Shown piece by piece: positions 23,709 to 33,907 of a stretch of 64,000 bases of DNA. The stretch comes from Hemicordylus capensis. Lineage: Eukaryota > Chordata > Lepidosauria > Squamata > Cordylidae. Under the pieces are notes generated by a model that had not been told where the DNA came from, did not search any database, and saw only the letters and a program-made list of their open reading frames with translations. The stretch spans positions 173,902,001-173,966,000 of the forward strand of contig NC_069659.1 in assembly GCF_027244095.1 (NCBI RefSeq), read 5' to 3'. Position 1 is the stretch's first letter; every line of letters begins with the position of its first letter. A program made the translations under genes and the position numbers.

Positions 23709-23806
23709 CCAAACTGCATGTGAGGTTGAAAGTGTTGTTTGCCCTGTCGGGCTGAGGTGTTCTCAGCCTGACACCGTTAATGCTTTAAATCTCACATGCC
23801 GTTTGG
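23709..23806. repeat. 98-bp fold-back hairpin
   Basis: The left arm CCAAACTGCATGTGAGGTT... and right arm ...AATCTCACATGCCGTTTGG are inverted copies over about 47 bases with about a dozen mismatches; the centre is GGCTGAG-GTGTT-CTCAGCC. It may be a minimal fold-back MITE or an RNA hairpin of precursor-microRNA size. No target duplication was seen. Confidence 0.55.
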
Positions 23807-24480
23807 TCCTGATACTGGGGGAAAGGAGTGACTCCTAAAGGTGAGGAAAAGGTTAAAGAGCATGTACATGTTTCAAGTGACTAAGTCTTCTCAGAGACAA
23901 CTAGAAAATGAATTTAAAAAGCTACAAGAGCTAGATTTGATCTCGTTGCTCAAAATGCACCAGGCATGCACATTCTATTTTACAGTAAACGCCTTTTCAG
24001 CAGCTTGACTCATTTTTTTCTGGTGCTGCTTTTCCCACACCACTTCCTTTTACACCCTGGTACTGGGCTCAGTCCCAGAACCTGATCTGAGTATTAGGTC
24101 ACAGAGTCCTCAAAGGACAAGGTGACATAATAATAAATGAATGGACTCCGAGCTTTTGCAGAGTGCATTGTTCTGTACAATAACAGGTATCTGGAATTCA
24201 AAGGCAGGCTTACTGTGCCAGAAGATGGCTTTCAGTCAGGCTGGAGCCCAATCTTGCTCACAAGGGTATAATGGAAAACAATAGCGAGTATAAAAGCTCC
24301 CTCCATGCTATGCTAAAAGCATAGCATAACTGCTGTGCTAGTTTACACCTACAAGGAGCTTTTGGGTATGAAGTTTGTTTGTTTACAACGAGCAACATTT
24401 TTTAAAAAACAACAACAACAATAACATTATTTATCTGAAAGCTTGAAGTGGTACATTCACTGTCACCTCAAGGCCCATTC
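23807..24480. other. No recognisable gene
   Basis: Includes AACAAC runs near 24408. Nothing else is supported. Confidence 0.4.
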
Positions 24481-24841
24481 TAGGGATGTGCACAGATCAT
24501 GATTCAAAGAGTGATTCATAACACACCACCAGCACCTTTAAAAGGGAGAAGAGCAGGTCCATACCTACTCCTCTGACACTTTCCTGCAGCTTCCTGTTCA
24601 GGCAGCACACACCCCAGCTGACATAGTGTACCAGCAGTGCTCTCCCCAGCTACAGTCGCATGAAGGCAACTGGGGAGAGCACCAGCAGTGTGCTGTGGTA
24701 GCTAGGGGGCATGCTGCTCAAACAAGAAGCTTTGCGTGAGCCGCAGTGGCAGAGCAGCTATGGGCCTGTTCTCATCCCTGTTAAGGTTGCCAGGGATGTG
24801 TTTCTAATTGCTCTTTGAATTGTGATTCATGTATATCCCTA
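24481..24841. mobile_element. TA-flanked fold-back MITE
   Basis: Begins TAGGGATGTGCAC and ends with the related inverted sequence ATATCCCTA; the outer inverted repeats agree over about 37 bases (roughly 27 identical). The centre is a second palindrome: 24589-24649 is mirrored by 24670-24730, including a perfect 13-bp stem GTGCTCTCCCCAG / CTGGGGAGAGCAC. It has no coding frame. The family name is unknown; TA at both edges suggests a Tc1/mariner-type target preference. Confidence 0.65.
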
Positions 24842-24995
24842 GCCAGTTCAGATGATACCTTACTGGCTGATGTCATTAGAAAGGTGATGTACCAAGAGCA
24901 CACCCATCATTATGTCTTCTGCAGATGTCCCAATGGCCTGCTGGAAATTTTCCTATTTGCATGGGGTGGGTTGGTGGAAGCTTTGGTTTGGAGTA
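24842..24995. repeat. Short repeat beginning gccagttcagatgatac
   Basis: The 17-base phrase at 24842 recurs at 38722-38740 and begins exactly after the preceding MITE. It may be the end of another small element; no right boundary was found. Confidence 0.3.
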
Positions 24996-25456
24996 CAATT
25001 GATTGATTAAGTGCCATCAAGTGGGTGTCAACTCTTAGAGACCACATGGATAGATTCTCTCCAGGTTGATCTGTCTTCAACTTGGCCTTTAAGGTTCCTC
25101 AGTGGTGCATTCATTGCTGTCATAATTGAGTCCATCCACCTTGCTGCTGGTCGTCCTCTTCTCTTTCCTTCAACTTTTCCCAGCATTATGGACTTCTCAA
25201 TGGAGCTGGGTCTTCGCATAATGTGTCCAAAGTATGATAGTGTGAGCCTGGCCATTTTGCCTTGAGTGAAAATTCTGGATTGATTTGTTCTATGATCCAT
25301 TTGTTTGTTTTCCTGGCTGTCCATGGTATCCTCAAAAGTCTTCTCCAGCACCAAAGTTCAAAAGCGTCAATACTTTTTCTATCTTGCTTCTTCAAAGTCC
25401 AGCTTTCACATCCATAGAGGGTCACTGTCTGAACAATTCTAATCTTTGTAGGTATA
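24996..25456 (-). pseudogene. BovB ORF, C-terminal end and 3' end
   Basis: Minus-strand reading gives MTLYGCESWTLKKQDRK near 25425, then, after a frame change, YFGHIMRRPSSIEKSIMLGK and GKRRGRPAARWMDSI. These are the conserved closing motifs of RTE/BovB reverse transcriptases. It is a 3' coding end with stops, followed by the short BovB 3' UTR to 24996. The upstream part continues beyond the inserted LINE at 27150. Confidence 0.85.
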
Positions 25457-27149
25457 TGCCAAACATTTACTTTTAAAACTTATGGATTGGATTGATGAGA
25501 ATAATATTGTGGCCCTGGAGCAGGCTGGCTTCTGGGCAGGTCAGTCCACCTTGGAACATGCCCTTATCCTGCAATTTTTATCTGAAAAGTATTCCAACAA
25601 GCCATCTTCTGCTCTATTTGTTGCTTTTATTGACCTCAAGTCTGCTTTTGACTTAATATCTCGAGAGAGGCTCTGGCAAAAATTGTGGGATCTCATGATA
25701 GATAGAAGGTTGTTATTATTGATAATTGCTCTGTATGATGGTGCCCAGCTGAAAGCTCGCTGCAACGTTTTGGGAGCTTTGTCATCTGAGATTCCCACTT
25801 GCAGGGGTGTATGACAGGGCTTCATATTAGTCCCCACACTATTCAATCTCTCCATCAATTCTGTAGTTGCTCATGTCTCCATCCCTTCTATCCATCCCCC
25901 TAAAACTGCGAATAGGCATATTTTGGTTTTGTTATATGCTGATGATATGACAATTTTATCTCAAACACCAATCAGCTTGAAACGTGCAATTGGTATTTTA
26001 TCAAAATTTTGTACTCAAGAGACTATTGAGATCAATTGCAAAACGGCCCAGACAGCATAACTGGTCTATTAATGGTCATAGGATAGCCCAAGTAAATTCT
26101 TTTAAATATCTAGGAGTGGTATTTCACTCTTCAGGTTCACGTAGCCCCCACCTTGATGACGGCTCAGCGTACTACTAATCTTATTACCTATTTTTATTAC
26201 TCAAGGGGAGCTTCTTATATCCGTGCAGCAATTAAATTATTTGTCACCAGAGTTCATCCCCAATTGTTGTATGGTGCCCAGTTAGGACCGGCTAGAAATT
26301 TCTTGTCTTTAGAAGCTTTGTAATCTAAATTTCTGAGATCAATATTATCGGCCCCCCACTGTGTTCCTACTGTTGTGCTGAGAAGAGAGGTGGGCTTGAT
26401 TAGAATGGTAACCTGTTACTGGAGAACCATCATCCTATTTTGGTTAAAATTTGTGTTCACTTGTGTGGGCCTGGCCTCTCTTATAAAAACTGATTCGTTC
26501 AGGTTTAAGTGGTCCACCCTGATCAGTGGCAAACTAGCACATTATGGGTCCTCTACAGAGGAAATCCTTAAAATGGGTTATGATCGGGCCAGGAAGGAAA
26601 TCAAGCAACGTATTATAGATATAGATCTTCAGGAGGAAGTTGCTCTTTTGCCCAAGAACGTCCATTTGGGTTAGCAAACTATTAGCTCTAACCCCGCAAG
26701 TTATCTGCATCTTGTTATTGTTCCCAAATTTAGATGAACTTTGACCTTAGTGCGTTTGGACGTCCTCCCCTCTGCTGTTTTGGAGAGTAGATTTAAAGGC
26801 ACTCCTTTTCCCGCCCGCCTATGTCCCTGCGGTACAGGCCAAGTGGAGACGAGCACACATTCTATTTTATATTGTGATTTTGATAGGGATGCCTGTTTAG
26901 AATTAATTTCCCCTTTGCTGACTGATTTTATAGGGCATCCTGATGATTTTTATCTGAAGTTTTTTATTAGCGAATCCTGTTGAGAATGTTATTAATAGAG
27001 TGGCCAGGTACTGTTATATCATTTGTAAAATCCGTTCAGGTTTTTAAATGTTTGATCTTGATATATTTGTTCTTATGTTTTCTATTTTTCTGTGTCTGTT
27101 CTTTTTTGTCTTTTTGTACTCTGGTCCGTAATAAAGATTGGATTGGATT
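25457..27149 (+). mobile_element. I/Vingi-like LINE, 5'-truncated, inserted in BovB
   Basis: A plus-strand LINE flanked by GGTATA on both sides (25451-25456 and 27150-27155), inserted into BovB sequence that resumes directly after it. It encodes RT blocks ALEQAGFWAGQSTLEHALI (25514), FIDLKSAFDLIS (25630), LLYADDM (25932) and SFKYLGVVFHSS (26099), then a C-terminal cysteine motif CPCGTGQVETSTHSILYC (26826). The 3' end is AATAAAGATTGG followed by GATTG repeats. Several frameshifts and stops break it. The RT plus terminal CCHC knuckle suggests the I/R1/Vingi group; the exact clade is uncertain. Confidence 0.7.
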
Positions 27150-28106
27150 GGTATAGACATATCACGGCATCCAAATATCATTTCCAAGGCCTTCACTGCA
27201 ACCCTACCAAGTGCTAGTCTGCAGCATATTTCTTGACTGCTGGATCCTTTACAGTTCATCATCAATCCTAAAAGGCAGAAGCTATCCACTATTTCAATGT
27301 CCTCACTATAAATTCTGAGGCTGGTTGCTGTACCCATTGTCATTAGTTTAATCTTCTTTACATTTAGTCATAGTCCTATTTTTTCACTGTGCTCCTTGAC
27401 TTTCATTACTAGAGTTTGCAAATCATCTGCATTCTCAGCTATCAGAGTGGTGTCATCAGCGTAGCGCAGCTTATTGATGTTTCTTCCTCCAACTTTAAAA
27501 CCATGCTCATCTTCTTCCAATCCAGCCTCTCTCAGTATAAGTTCAGCATATAAGTTGAATAAATAAGGAGATGTAAAAAATAAGGAGAAAGTAGACAGTC
27601 TTTTCTTATTCCTTTGCTGATCTGGAACCAGTCTGTTTCATCATGTTCCGTCTGGACTGTGGCTGCCTGTCCTGTGCATAGGTTTCTCATGAGAACAATG
27701 AGATGTTCTGAAATGCCAATTTCCCTAAAGATTTTCCTAACCACAACTTTACGTGTTTGATGCAATCAAAGGCTTTTCTGTAGTCAATAAAGCACATATT
27801 TACTTCTTTTTGGTATTCCTTGGCTTTCTCAATTATCCAGCGTGCATCACCAATGATATCTCTCGTTCCTTGGCCTTTTCTGAAACCAACTTGAACATCC
27901 AGCTTTTCCCTTTCCACATAGGGCTCTAATGTGTTTTGAATGATCCTGAGCATTATTTTACAAGCATGTGAAATTAAGGATATTGTGCGATGGTTTGCAC
28001 AATCTGTTAAATCTCATTTCTTTGGTATAGGTATGTAGACTGACCTCTTTCAATCTGTTGGCCATTGTGTCGTTCTCCAAATTTTCTGGCATAGTTTGGT
28101 TACAGC
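27150..28106 (-). pseudogene. BovB ORF, central reverse transcriptase
   Basis: Minus-strand reading gives NTLEPYVEREKLDVQVGFRK, then GQGTRDII and MCFIDYRKAFDCIKH near 27800 (RT motif A), followed in other frames by a GI-KDCLLSP block near 27600 (RQGC-like) and SFCLLG near 27280. Frameshifts and stops interrupt it. This piece joins directly in content to 24996-25456 on one side and to 28534-28896 on the other, showing that the intervening DNA was inserted. Confidence 0.8.
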
Positions 28107-28533
28107 CAGTGGCATAGCAAGGTTTGAGTGGGCCCAGAGACAAGGTTTTAAAATCCGCCCCCTCACTGAAGCTCTGATCTATATCTATATCTATATCTAT
28201 ATCTATATCTATATCTATATCTATATCTATATCTATATCTATATCTATATATCTCCTATGTTCCACAACAGAACATCAACCTAAATGATTTTTAAAAGGT
28301 TTTGTAAACTGTGGACGATGCAAGTCATTTAATGGTATTAGAGAAAGACATGCTGTTCTGGTAGCTCCAGGTCTTAACACTCACATCAATTTCAGAGGAT
28401 GAATACAACTGAAGGAAGCCCTGGTGGGTGCGTGGCTGAGGGAGTCAGTCATGTGACATGCCTCTGGGGGCCCCCCAAGGCAGTGGGCCCCCAGACAACT
28501 GTCTCCCCTTGCCCTATTATAGTTACGCCCCTG
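28107..28533. mobile_element. Non-autonomous hAT-like element with internal (CTATAT)n
   Basis: Ends CAGTGGCATAGCAAGG and, inverted, CAGGGGCGTAACTATAA, matching the ends of the hAT MITEs at 5643 and 42439. Its interior carries an expanded hexanucleotide microsatellite at about 28170-28250. The outer 8 bases (gttacagc and gttagggg) agree only in part, so the target duplication has decayed or the assignment is imperfect. BovB sequence continues on both sides. Confidence 0.7.
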
Positions 28534-28896
28534 GTTAGGGGCTTGACTCATACTTCTTCTGTTGCCTGCCATATTTCTGTAGCTATTCCATCAATTCCTG
28601 TAGCCTTCTGACTTGGTAATGACTGGAGTGCTGATCTAACTTCATCTTCCCATACTAGAGATTCTTGCAAGTAGGGAATACCTTCTAGAGTATCTTGGCT
28701 GTACAGGTTTTCAGTATACTGCTTCCATCTCTGTTTGATTTTCTCTAAATCTGTTACTATCTGTCCTTTGGTATCCCTTAACACACCAATTCAAGGTTGG
28801 AACCTCCTTTTGAGTTCAGAGATCTTCTGGAAAACTTTCCTTGTTTTACATGTCTATTTCCATCCTCTAGGTCTTTACAGATGTCACTATTGTCCC
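28534..28896 (-). pseudogene. BovB ORF, N-terminal part of reverse transcriptase
   Basis: Minus-strand reading gives GQIVTDLEKIKQRWKQYTEN, LYSQDTLEG and SLPSQKATGIDGIATEIWQA, the linker and first RT block of RTE/BovB proteins. The frame opens at its right edge against the Ngaro insertion and is interrupted on the left by the hAT-like element. Confidence 0.8.
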
Positions 28897-29010
28897 CAGA
28901 CCCCGGCCCAAGAAGACACAGAGACGTTAAATGGATGAAACGGGCCACGTTTATTAATAAACAAATAGGCATAGGCGGACTGTAAACCAGGTGATTAATC
29001 ACCAACATAG

Positions 29011-29350
29011 AACAGTGCGGGCCCCTAGGCGTGAGCTAGGATGCTACCATCCTATTCATCACCTGACATGGGCGACACACCCTGGCTCAGGAAACAAGCG
29101 GGTATACCCCACCTGTCTCCTTCAAAGCCAACCGCCCTCCAGAGAAGAGGGGATCTGGACAACTCAAGGTCTTCACCCACCCCGGACTGCACAGCCCAAA
29201 GGTTGATGCAATCCTTAAGCAGGTTTCCTGGCAATCAATTTCTCCCCATGCCGCACAGGCTACAAAGGAGCGATTGACCATTCCACCTTACAATATCCAA
29301 GGGTGCTCACCATACTCTAACCAACCACTTACCCCTTAGCCCGCACTGTT
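29011..29350. repeat. 12-bp inverted repeat pair in the 3' region of the Ngaro element
   Basis: AACAGTGCGGGC at 29011-29022 is inverted exactly at 29339-29350. The pair brackets the non-coding 3' region downstream of the SGNH frame. Short terminal or subterminal repeats are used by tyrosine-recombinase retrotransposons, but a role here is only inferred. Confidence 0.5.
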
Positions 29351-30062
29351 ACTGCCACCCAGGGAGGTCAGCCCTTGCTTGGCCTCCCTGCCCCATGCCA
29401 TCCAACAGTGCAGCAAGCCCATTCCGAATATTGCGTAAATACAAATCGCACCCAGCCTTGGAAAGGTGAACACCATCCGGGCGATATAGCTCGTGGAAGC
29501 GAGCTGCTAAATCAGGTTGCCTAATGATGTCCCCCCCAGCCGCCAAAACTAACTTACCTATGGCGGCCGAAACCTTGCGCCGGGCCTTTTCTAACTTAAA
29601 CCCGTTAAACGCAGCGCGCCAAACCCTGCGCTGAAGCCAATTGATCCAGAGGATACGAACCCCGGGCATCCACCTGCGCAGTACGGTCAAATCGGAGGCG
29701 GCTTGCTGCACCATGGACAGGCCAGTCCACCTGCCTAAGTCATTCTCACCCAAGTGAAGGACAAGAACGGTGGGCACAGGGAATCTAGCTAAGTGATCCT
29801 TAATGGCCGGGAGCAGCTGACTCCACAGCATGCCCTGCATGCCCAACCAATACACCAGGGCTCTTCATCCAAACCCCAGCTGTGAACCCCAGTGGGAGGT
29901 GCTGGTCTGCTTGAAGGCCCAAAAGACCAACGAATGGCCACAGATCAGGACCCGTACAGGAGCCGCTGCCCCACCAGCACCTGCCAAAAAGAAAATTCGA
30001 TCAATCCAGATAATATAGTCCGCTGTCAGTGCACATAACGCCTGACCGCCACGGACTTCCAC
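29349..30062 (-). CDS. SGNH hydrolase-like protein of the Ngaro element
   Basis: SGNH hydrolases are esterase-like enzymes with four short conserved blocks. The block III pattern VLHLGENDLG lies near 29765 and the block V pattern DGVHLSKAG near 29465. A GHSLVFW block resembling block I lies near 29940. An SGNH gene after the recombinase is a known trait of some Ngaro elements; its job in the retrotransposon is not settled. The region follows the recombinase gene closely, at the 3' end of the element. I treat it as one part of a fossil and give only its extent. Confidence 0.65.
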
Positions 30063-30811
30063 CGGCCGATCCGCCGTACCACGGCCTCTTGTAGGCCCAA
30101 CCGGGAAGCTGTAGTAGCCGCCCCAATCCTGAAGGAGTGTAATGTGAGCCCTTCAGGCGGCACCCCAGCTGCAACCAATGCCCTTCTTACCACTGCCAGG
30201 AACTGGTATTGGGTAAGAGGTGCCTGATCCACGTGGACAAACAGGCACCCCGCTGAGGCAGGCCCGAGGGCCGCGTAGTGCTGCAAGGCGATCACCGGGC
30301 AAATGCCAGGGTCAGAGGCAGCCGCCAAGCGCACCAACTGCCCTTTACCGTGTTGATCCGTCTTAGAACGGCGTAGAAAAAGCTGTGCCACCCCGTCACT
30401 GAGTGACAAATCAGAAAATTGCAAACAACGGTCCCTCAGGGAGCCCCTGTTCCATGGTAGCAACTCACCTGGACGAAAGGCACCGAAAAAGGTGACTAAA
30501 ACAGCCGCCCGAAAAAGAGTTACCTCCCACTGGTTAGCACAGCAGGCCTCAAGTTGCTGCAGCACTGCGGCAACCAAATCTATGGTGAAAGGACGTCTAG
30601 AGTCGAGGCTGCCCGGGTTCTCCCTGGACCAGCCCTCGAGCATGCGCCGTACCCGAGGATCCGCTGAAAAATCACTAACCCCTTTTACCTGTGCTGTAAA
30701 GGCCAGAGCAGCTAAGTAGCCGCCAAGCGTGGACACAGCCCGCCCCGCCCTACGTAACATAATGAGGAACTGTTGCAGCTGGCACACTGGAACAGGCCAA
30801 ACCTCCTCCAA
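30026..30811 (-). CDS. Tyrosine recombinase of the Ngaro element
   Basis: About 261 residues with the phage-integrase fold signature near the C-terminus: LTLHSFRIGAATTAS followed by GRWKSVAVRRYVH, the H-x-x-R and final tyrosine region. An earlier RPGELL segment carries the first conserved arginine area. Such recombinases insert a circular DNA copy through a covalent phosphotyrosine intermediate, which replaces the integrase of LTR elements. It lies directly after the RT-RNase H frame and before the SGNH frame on the same strand. The length fits the family. Confidence 0.85.
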   Translation of the reverse strand: MEEVWPVPVCQLQQFLIMLRRAGRAVSTLGGYLAALAFTAQVKGVSDFSADPRVRRMLEGWSRENPGSLDSRRPFTIDLVAAVLQQLEACCANQWEVTLFRAAVLVTFFGAFRPGELLPWNRGSLRDRCLQFSDLSLSDGVAQLFLRRSKTDQHGKGQLVRLAAASDPGICPVIALQHYAALGPASAGCLFVHVDQAPLTQYQFLAVVRRALVAAGVPPEGLTLHSFRIGAATTASRLGLQEAVVRRIGRWKSVAVRRYVH

Positions 30812-30891
30812 AGCTTCAGATCCTCAAAACAAGGAAAAGGCCTGAAGCTTAGCCGCATAACTGGCTCTGGTGCTGGGCGCCAGAGACGCTG

Positions 30892-32766
30892 CTATGGCCT
30901 GTTGTGCCTCCAACTGCCAAGCTGCCACAGAAAGGCGGGCATGAGATCCGGTTGCAGTGCCGTCTCGGGAGCTAACTGTCTGAACCTGTGCAACTGAAAA
31001 CGAGACAGAGCATCAGCTATGTCGTTGCGCACGCCCGGAACATGCCGGGACCGGAACAAGATGTTAGCCCGGAGGCACTGCAACACCAGGGCCCCTACCA
31101 GCCCCATAACCCTCCGGGAGCGAGAGGTTTGTGAGTTGATGACCTGCACTACTGCCTGGTTGTCACACCAGAACCGGACCAACGAGTTAGAAGACTCGTC
31201 GGCCCAAATGTGCACTGCAACTACGATAGGAAAAAGCTCCAGAAACGTAAGATCCCTACCTAACCCTTGCCTCACCCACTCGACGGGCCAGAGGGCTGCA
31301 TACCAGCGACCCCTAAAATAGACCCCAAAACCCACTCCACCTGCTGCATTGGAATGGACTTGTAGGTCAGCCTCCACTAACAGTTCATTCCTCCAAAAGG
31401 CTACCCCATTGAAACCCAACAGAAAGGATTCCCAAAGGGAGAGGTCAGCTCTAGCGCCCTCAGTAATCCTGACCCCATGATGGGGGGCCCAAAGGCCAGC
31501 CATCATATCACACAGCCGCCGCAAAAATGCCCGACTTGGGGCCACCACCCTACATGCAAAATTAAGATGGCCCACTAACATTTGTAAATCCCTCAGGGTA
31601 ATTTTTTGGGCTCGGCCAGCTGCCCTAACTAGGTCCAGAAGGGCCAACAATTTTTCCTGGGGTAACCTTGAACAACCAGCAACTGAGTCAAGTTCAATCC
31701 GCAAAAAGGAGAGCCTCGTGATGGGGCCTTCCATTTTGTCCCTTGCCAAAGGGACCCCCAGCTCGTCCGCCAGCTCCATAAAGGAGCGAAGCAAATGCTG
31801 GCATTCCTCAGAATAGCCCCGCCCTACAAAAAGAAAATCAACCAGGTAATGCGAGGTGGATATAAGCCCCGCCCTCCGCTGCACTGCCCATTCCAGAAAT
31901 GTACTGAAAGCCTCAAAAGCTGCGCAAGAAATGGAGCAGCCCATGGGCAGGGCACGGTCAAAACAGAATTGCCCGGCAAAGGCGAAGCCCAGCAGCTCAA
32001 AATCACTGGGGTGAACGGGCAGCAAGCGGAAGGCAGACTTGATATCACACTTGGCCATAAGGGCCCCTGGTCCCAGGCTCCTAACCACCCAGACAGCATC
32101 ATCAAAAGATGTGTATCGTACTGAGCACAAACTATCCGGGATGCCATCATTCACTGATGACCCCTGAGGGTGAGATAGATGGTGAATTAACCCAAATTCG
32201 CCAGGTACCTTCTTAGGGACCCCCCCCAGGGGCGAGACCCTCAAACCCGGGTAGGGAGTGCTCTCGAACGGGCCCAAAACCCTACCAGCTGCCCCCTGCT
32301 TATTGATTTTCTTGAGAACCACCTGTTCCTTACCTCTGACAGACCTCAAGTTACGAGAGCTACTAAGCCCACAACGGGCCAAAGACGGTATCCTAAAACC
32401 TTCCCGGAAACCCTGGTTCAAATAGGCAGCCACAACCCGATCCGGATAGTCCCAGAGCAAAAGCTCCAGTACATCAAGCTTGATGGGGCTGGGGCCCTTT
32501 CCCCGCAGGGGGTGGAGGAGGGGCACCCTTCTTGTTGTTGCTGCCGGGCCGGAACTTGGACCCTGAGCTACTGAACTTGGCCCTAGGGCAGACAGAGCTA
32601 GGATGCTTGGCCCCACACACGCCGCATGCGCGTTTGAAGCGGCAGGGGGACCAGGTACACTTACCGTGGGTATTGTACTCCCAGCAGACCAGGTGGGGTT
32701 GAACCCACTGCTGGCCAGCCCCGCCCGATGTCGATGGGACCGCTGCCCTAGATAACAGGTGGCCAC
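30892..32766 (-). CDS. Reverse transcriptase-RNase H of the Ngaro element
   Basis: A long frame of about 624 residues. The RT fingers and palm run from roughly residue 180 to 370 (GLIHHLSHPQG, MAKCDIKSAFRLLPVHP, RALPMGCSISCAAFEAF), followed by a thumb-like region. An RNase H domain follows at roughly 465-590 (VHSNAAGGVGFG, TFLELFPIVVA, FWCDNQAVVQVIN, HVPGVRNDIADALSR). It makes DNA from the element's RNA and removes the RNA strand. The first 95 or so residues overlap the gag frame, so the true start probably lies nearer 32530. RT-RNase H of this type groups with DIRS/Ngaro. Confidence 0.85.
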   Translation of the reverse strand: MATCYLGQRSHRHRAGLASSGFNPTWSAGSTIPTVSVPGPPAASNAHAACVGPSILALSALGPSSVAQGPSSGPAATTRRVPLLHPLRGKGPSPIKLDVLELLLWDYPDRVVAAYLNQGFREGFRIPSLARCGLSSSRNLRSVRGKEQVVLKKINKQGAAGRVLGPFESTPYPGLRVSPLGGVPKKVPGEFGLIHHLSHPQGSSVNDGIPDSLCSVRYTSFDDAVWVVRSLGPGALMAKCDIKSAFRLLPVHPSDFELLGFAFAGQFCFDRALPMGCSISCAAFEAFSTFLEWAVQRRAGLISTSHYLVDFLFVGRGYSEECQHLLRSFMELADELGVPLARDKMEGPITRLSFLRIELDSVAGCSRLPQEKLLALLDLVRAAGRAQKITLRDLQMLVGHLNFACRVVAPSRAFLRRLCDMMAGLWAPHHGVRITEGARADLSLWESFLLGFNGVAFWRNELLVEADLQVHSNAAGGVGFGVYFRGRWYAALWPVEWVRQGLGRDLTFLELFPIVVAVHIWADESSNSLVRFWCDNQAVVQVINSQTSRSRRVMGLVGALVLQCLRANILFRSRHVPGVRNDIADALSRFQLHRFRQLAPETALQPDLMPAFLWQLGSWRHNRP

Positions 32767-33907
32767 TGTCTGACCGATCCCCTTCTACGGGGCGGGGCTG
32801 GGACATAATAACTAACCACAATTCCTGTAAAGGGGTGTCCCACGGTAGGGAAGGGTCCAAGGCAGCCCTCATGCGAAAACTCTCATCATACCGGATCCAA
32901 GAGGAGCCAGCAAAATCGGACACTGCCCTATGGATCATATCCATGTATTTTAAAAGCGCCGGGCCACGGGCAGGCTGCGCCTGAACTATGACGCCCATAT
33001 AAATGGTAAATCCTGACAACCAGTTATTCCACGTCTTCTCAACTGGCTTACGCTTAGTGGCCTCGTGGTCCTTAAAGGATTCCCCTTCTTTATGTTTTAC
33101 TCCTGGCTCGCGAAAAAGGAGACTAAAAATGTCAATATACTCTCCCTTCAAAATCTTTTCCTTGGTAGCAGGCAGTAAGTGGTCACCAAGCAGCAGCCCC
33201 ATGCCACCGTATGGGGCATGATAACCGACGGGGAGAATCCCCATGGGATAGTGACCGGTGGTACCAGAAATCGCTGGAACCGGGCTAGGGATCACACCTG
33301 CAGGTGGGGCAACTGGAGTACCCGGGGGCAGAGCGCCCGTCCAAACCCGCTCAGCCGCCCCTTGCAGGCCAGCAGTAACCCCCGGTATACTAACAGGGGG
33401 ACCTAAACCCCAAGGATGTGTATAAGGAGGCCAATATGAGTGTACTCCCCAACTCCCGCTCGCTGGCATCGGCCAGGGTACATAGGGCCACTGGCCGGTG
33501 CCGCTGGGAGGTGTAGGTGCTGCTGGCTCACCCGGGGCCACCGGTACTCGAGGGTCCACAGGCGGAGGTTCAACCGGTGCAGCAGGCAGTGGAAGCGACG
33601 GAGCAGGCAGCACAGGAGCCGGGTCCTCAGGCGACGGCAATGGAGCCACAGGAGCAGGCCTTCCAGGAACCAGGTCATCAGGCATGGATGGATCTTGCGG
33701 ACCTGAGGGAGGAGCCGGGCCGGCTGGGCCCCCCCCCTTTTCCAACGCCTCCAACCTACTAGAGAGTGATTTTAAAAGCTGATTCCGGGCAGCCCCCCGG
33801 TCCTGCGAGGCACCTTGGGAGGAGGGACAACACCACCCCGCCAGAAGGACCAGCACCCTTATCAGAAGGAGTGCTGCGAGACTTCTCCAAGGCCTCCATC
33901 CTACCAA
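32474..33907 (-). CDS. Gag-like nucleocapsid protein of the Ngaro element
   Basis: A frame of about 477 residues. A short coiled-coil-like segment (LLKSLSSRLEALEKGGG) near residue 45-60 is followed by a long proline-rich region (about 65-230), a central conserved block (about 235-390) and a cysteine-rich cluster (CWEYNTHGKCTWSPC, CGVCGAKHPSSVC) near 405-440. This matches the zinc-knuckle end of DIRS/Ngaro gag proteins. It is expected to bind the element RNA. The last 293 bases overlap the start of the RT frame in another phase. Upstream, 33759-34100 encodes a second acidic and MEALEKS-like segment that may be a related 5' part. Confidence 0.7.
   Translation of the reverse strand: MVGWRPWRSLAALLLIRVLVLLAGWCCPSSQGASQDRGAARNQLLKSLSSRLEALEKGGGPAGPAPPSGPQDPSMPDDLVPGRPAPVAPLPSPEDPAPVLPAPSLPLPAAPVEPPPVDPRVPVAPGEPAAPTPPSGTGQWPYVPWPMPASGSWGVHSYWPPYTHPWGLGPPVSIPGVTAGLQGAAERVWTGALPPGTPVAPPAGVIPSPVPAISGTTGHYPMGILPVGYHAPYGGMGLLLGDHLLPATKEKILKGEYIDIFSLLFREPGVKHKEGESFKDHEATKRKPVEKTWNNWLSGFTIYMGVIVQAQPARGPALLKYMDMIHRAVSDFAGSSWIRYDESFRMRAALDPSLPWDTPLQELWLVIMSQPRPVEGDRSDSGHLLSRAAVPSTSGGAGQQWVQPHLVCWEYNTHGKCTWSPCRFKRACGVCGAKHPSSVCPRAKFSSSGSKFRPGSNNKKGAPPPPPAGKGPQPHQA

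Noticed and set aside
28096-28284. Frame with long Ile-Tyr repeats
   Set aside because: It is the translation of the (CTATAT)n microsatellite inside a hAT-like MITE.
33498-33782. Plus-strand glycine/alanine-rich frame resembling collagen
   Set aside because: It is the antisense of the proline-rich gag region of the Ngaro element.
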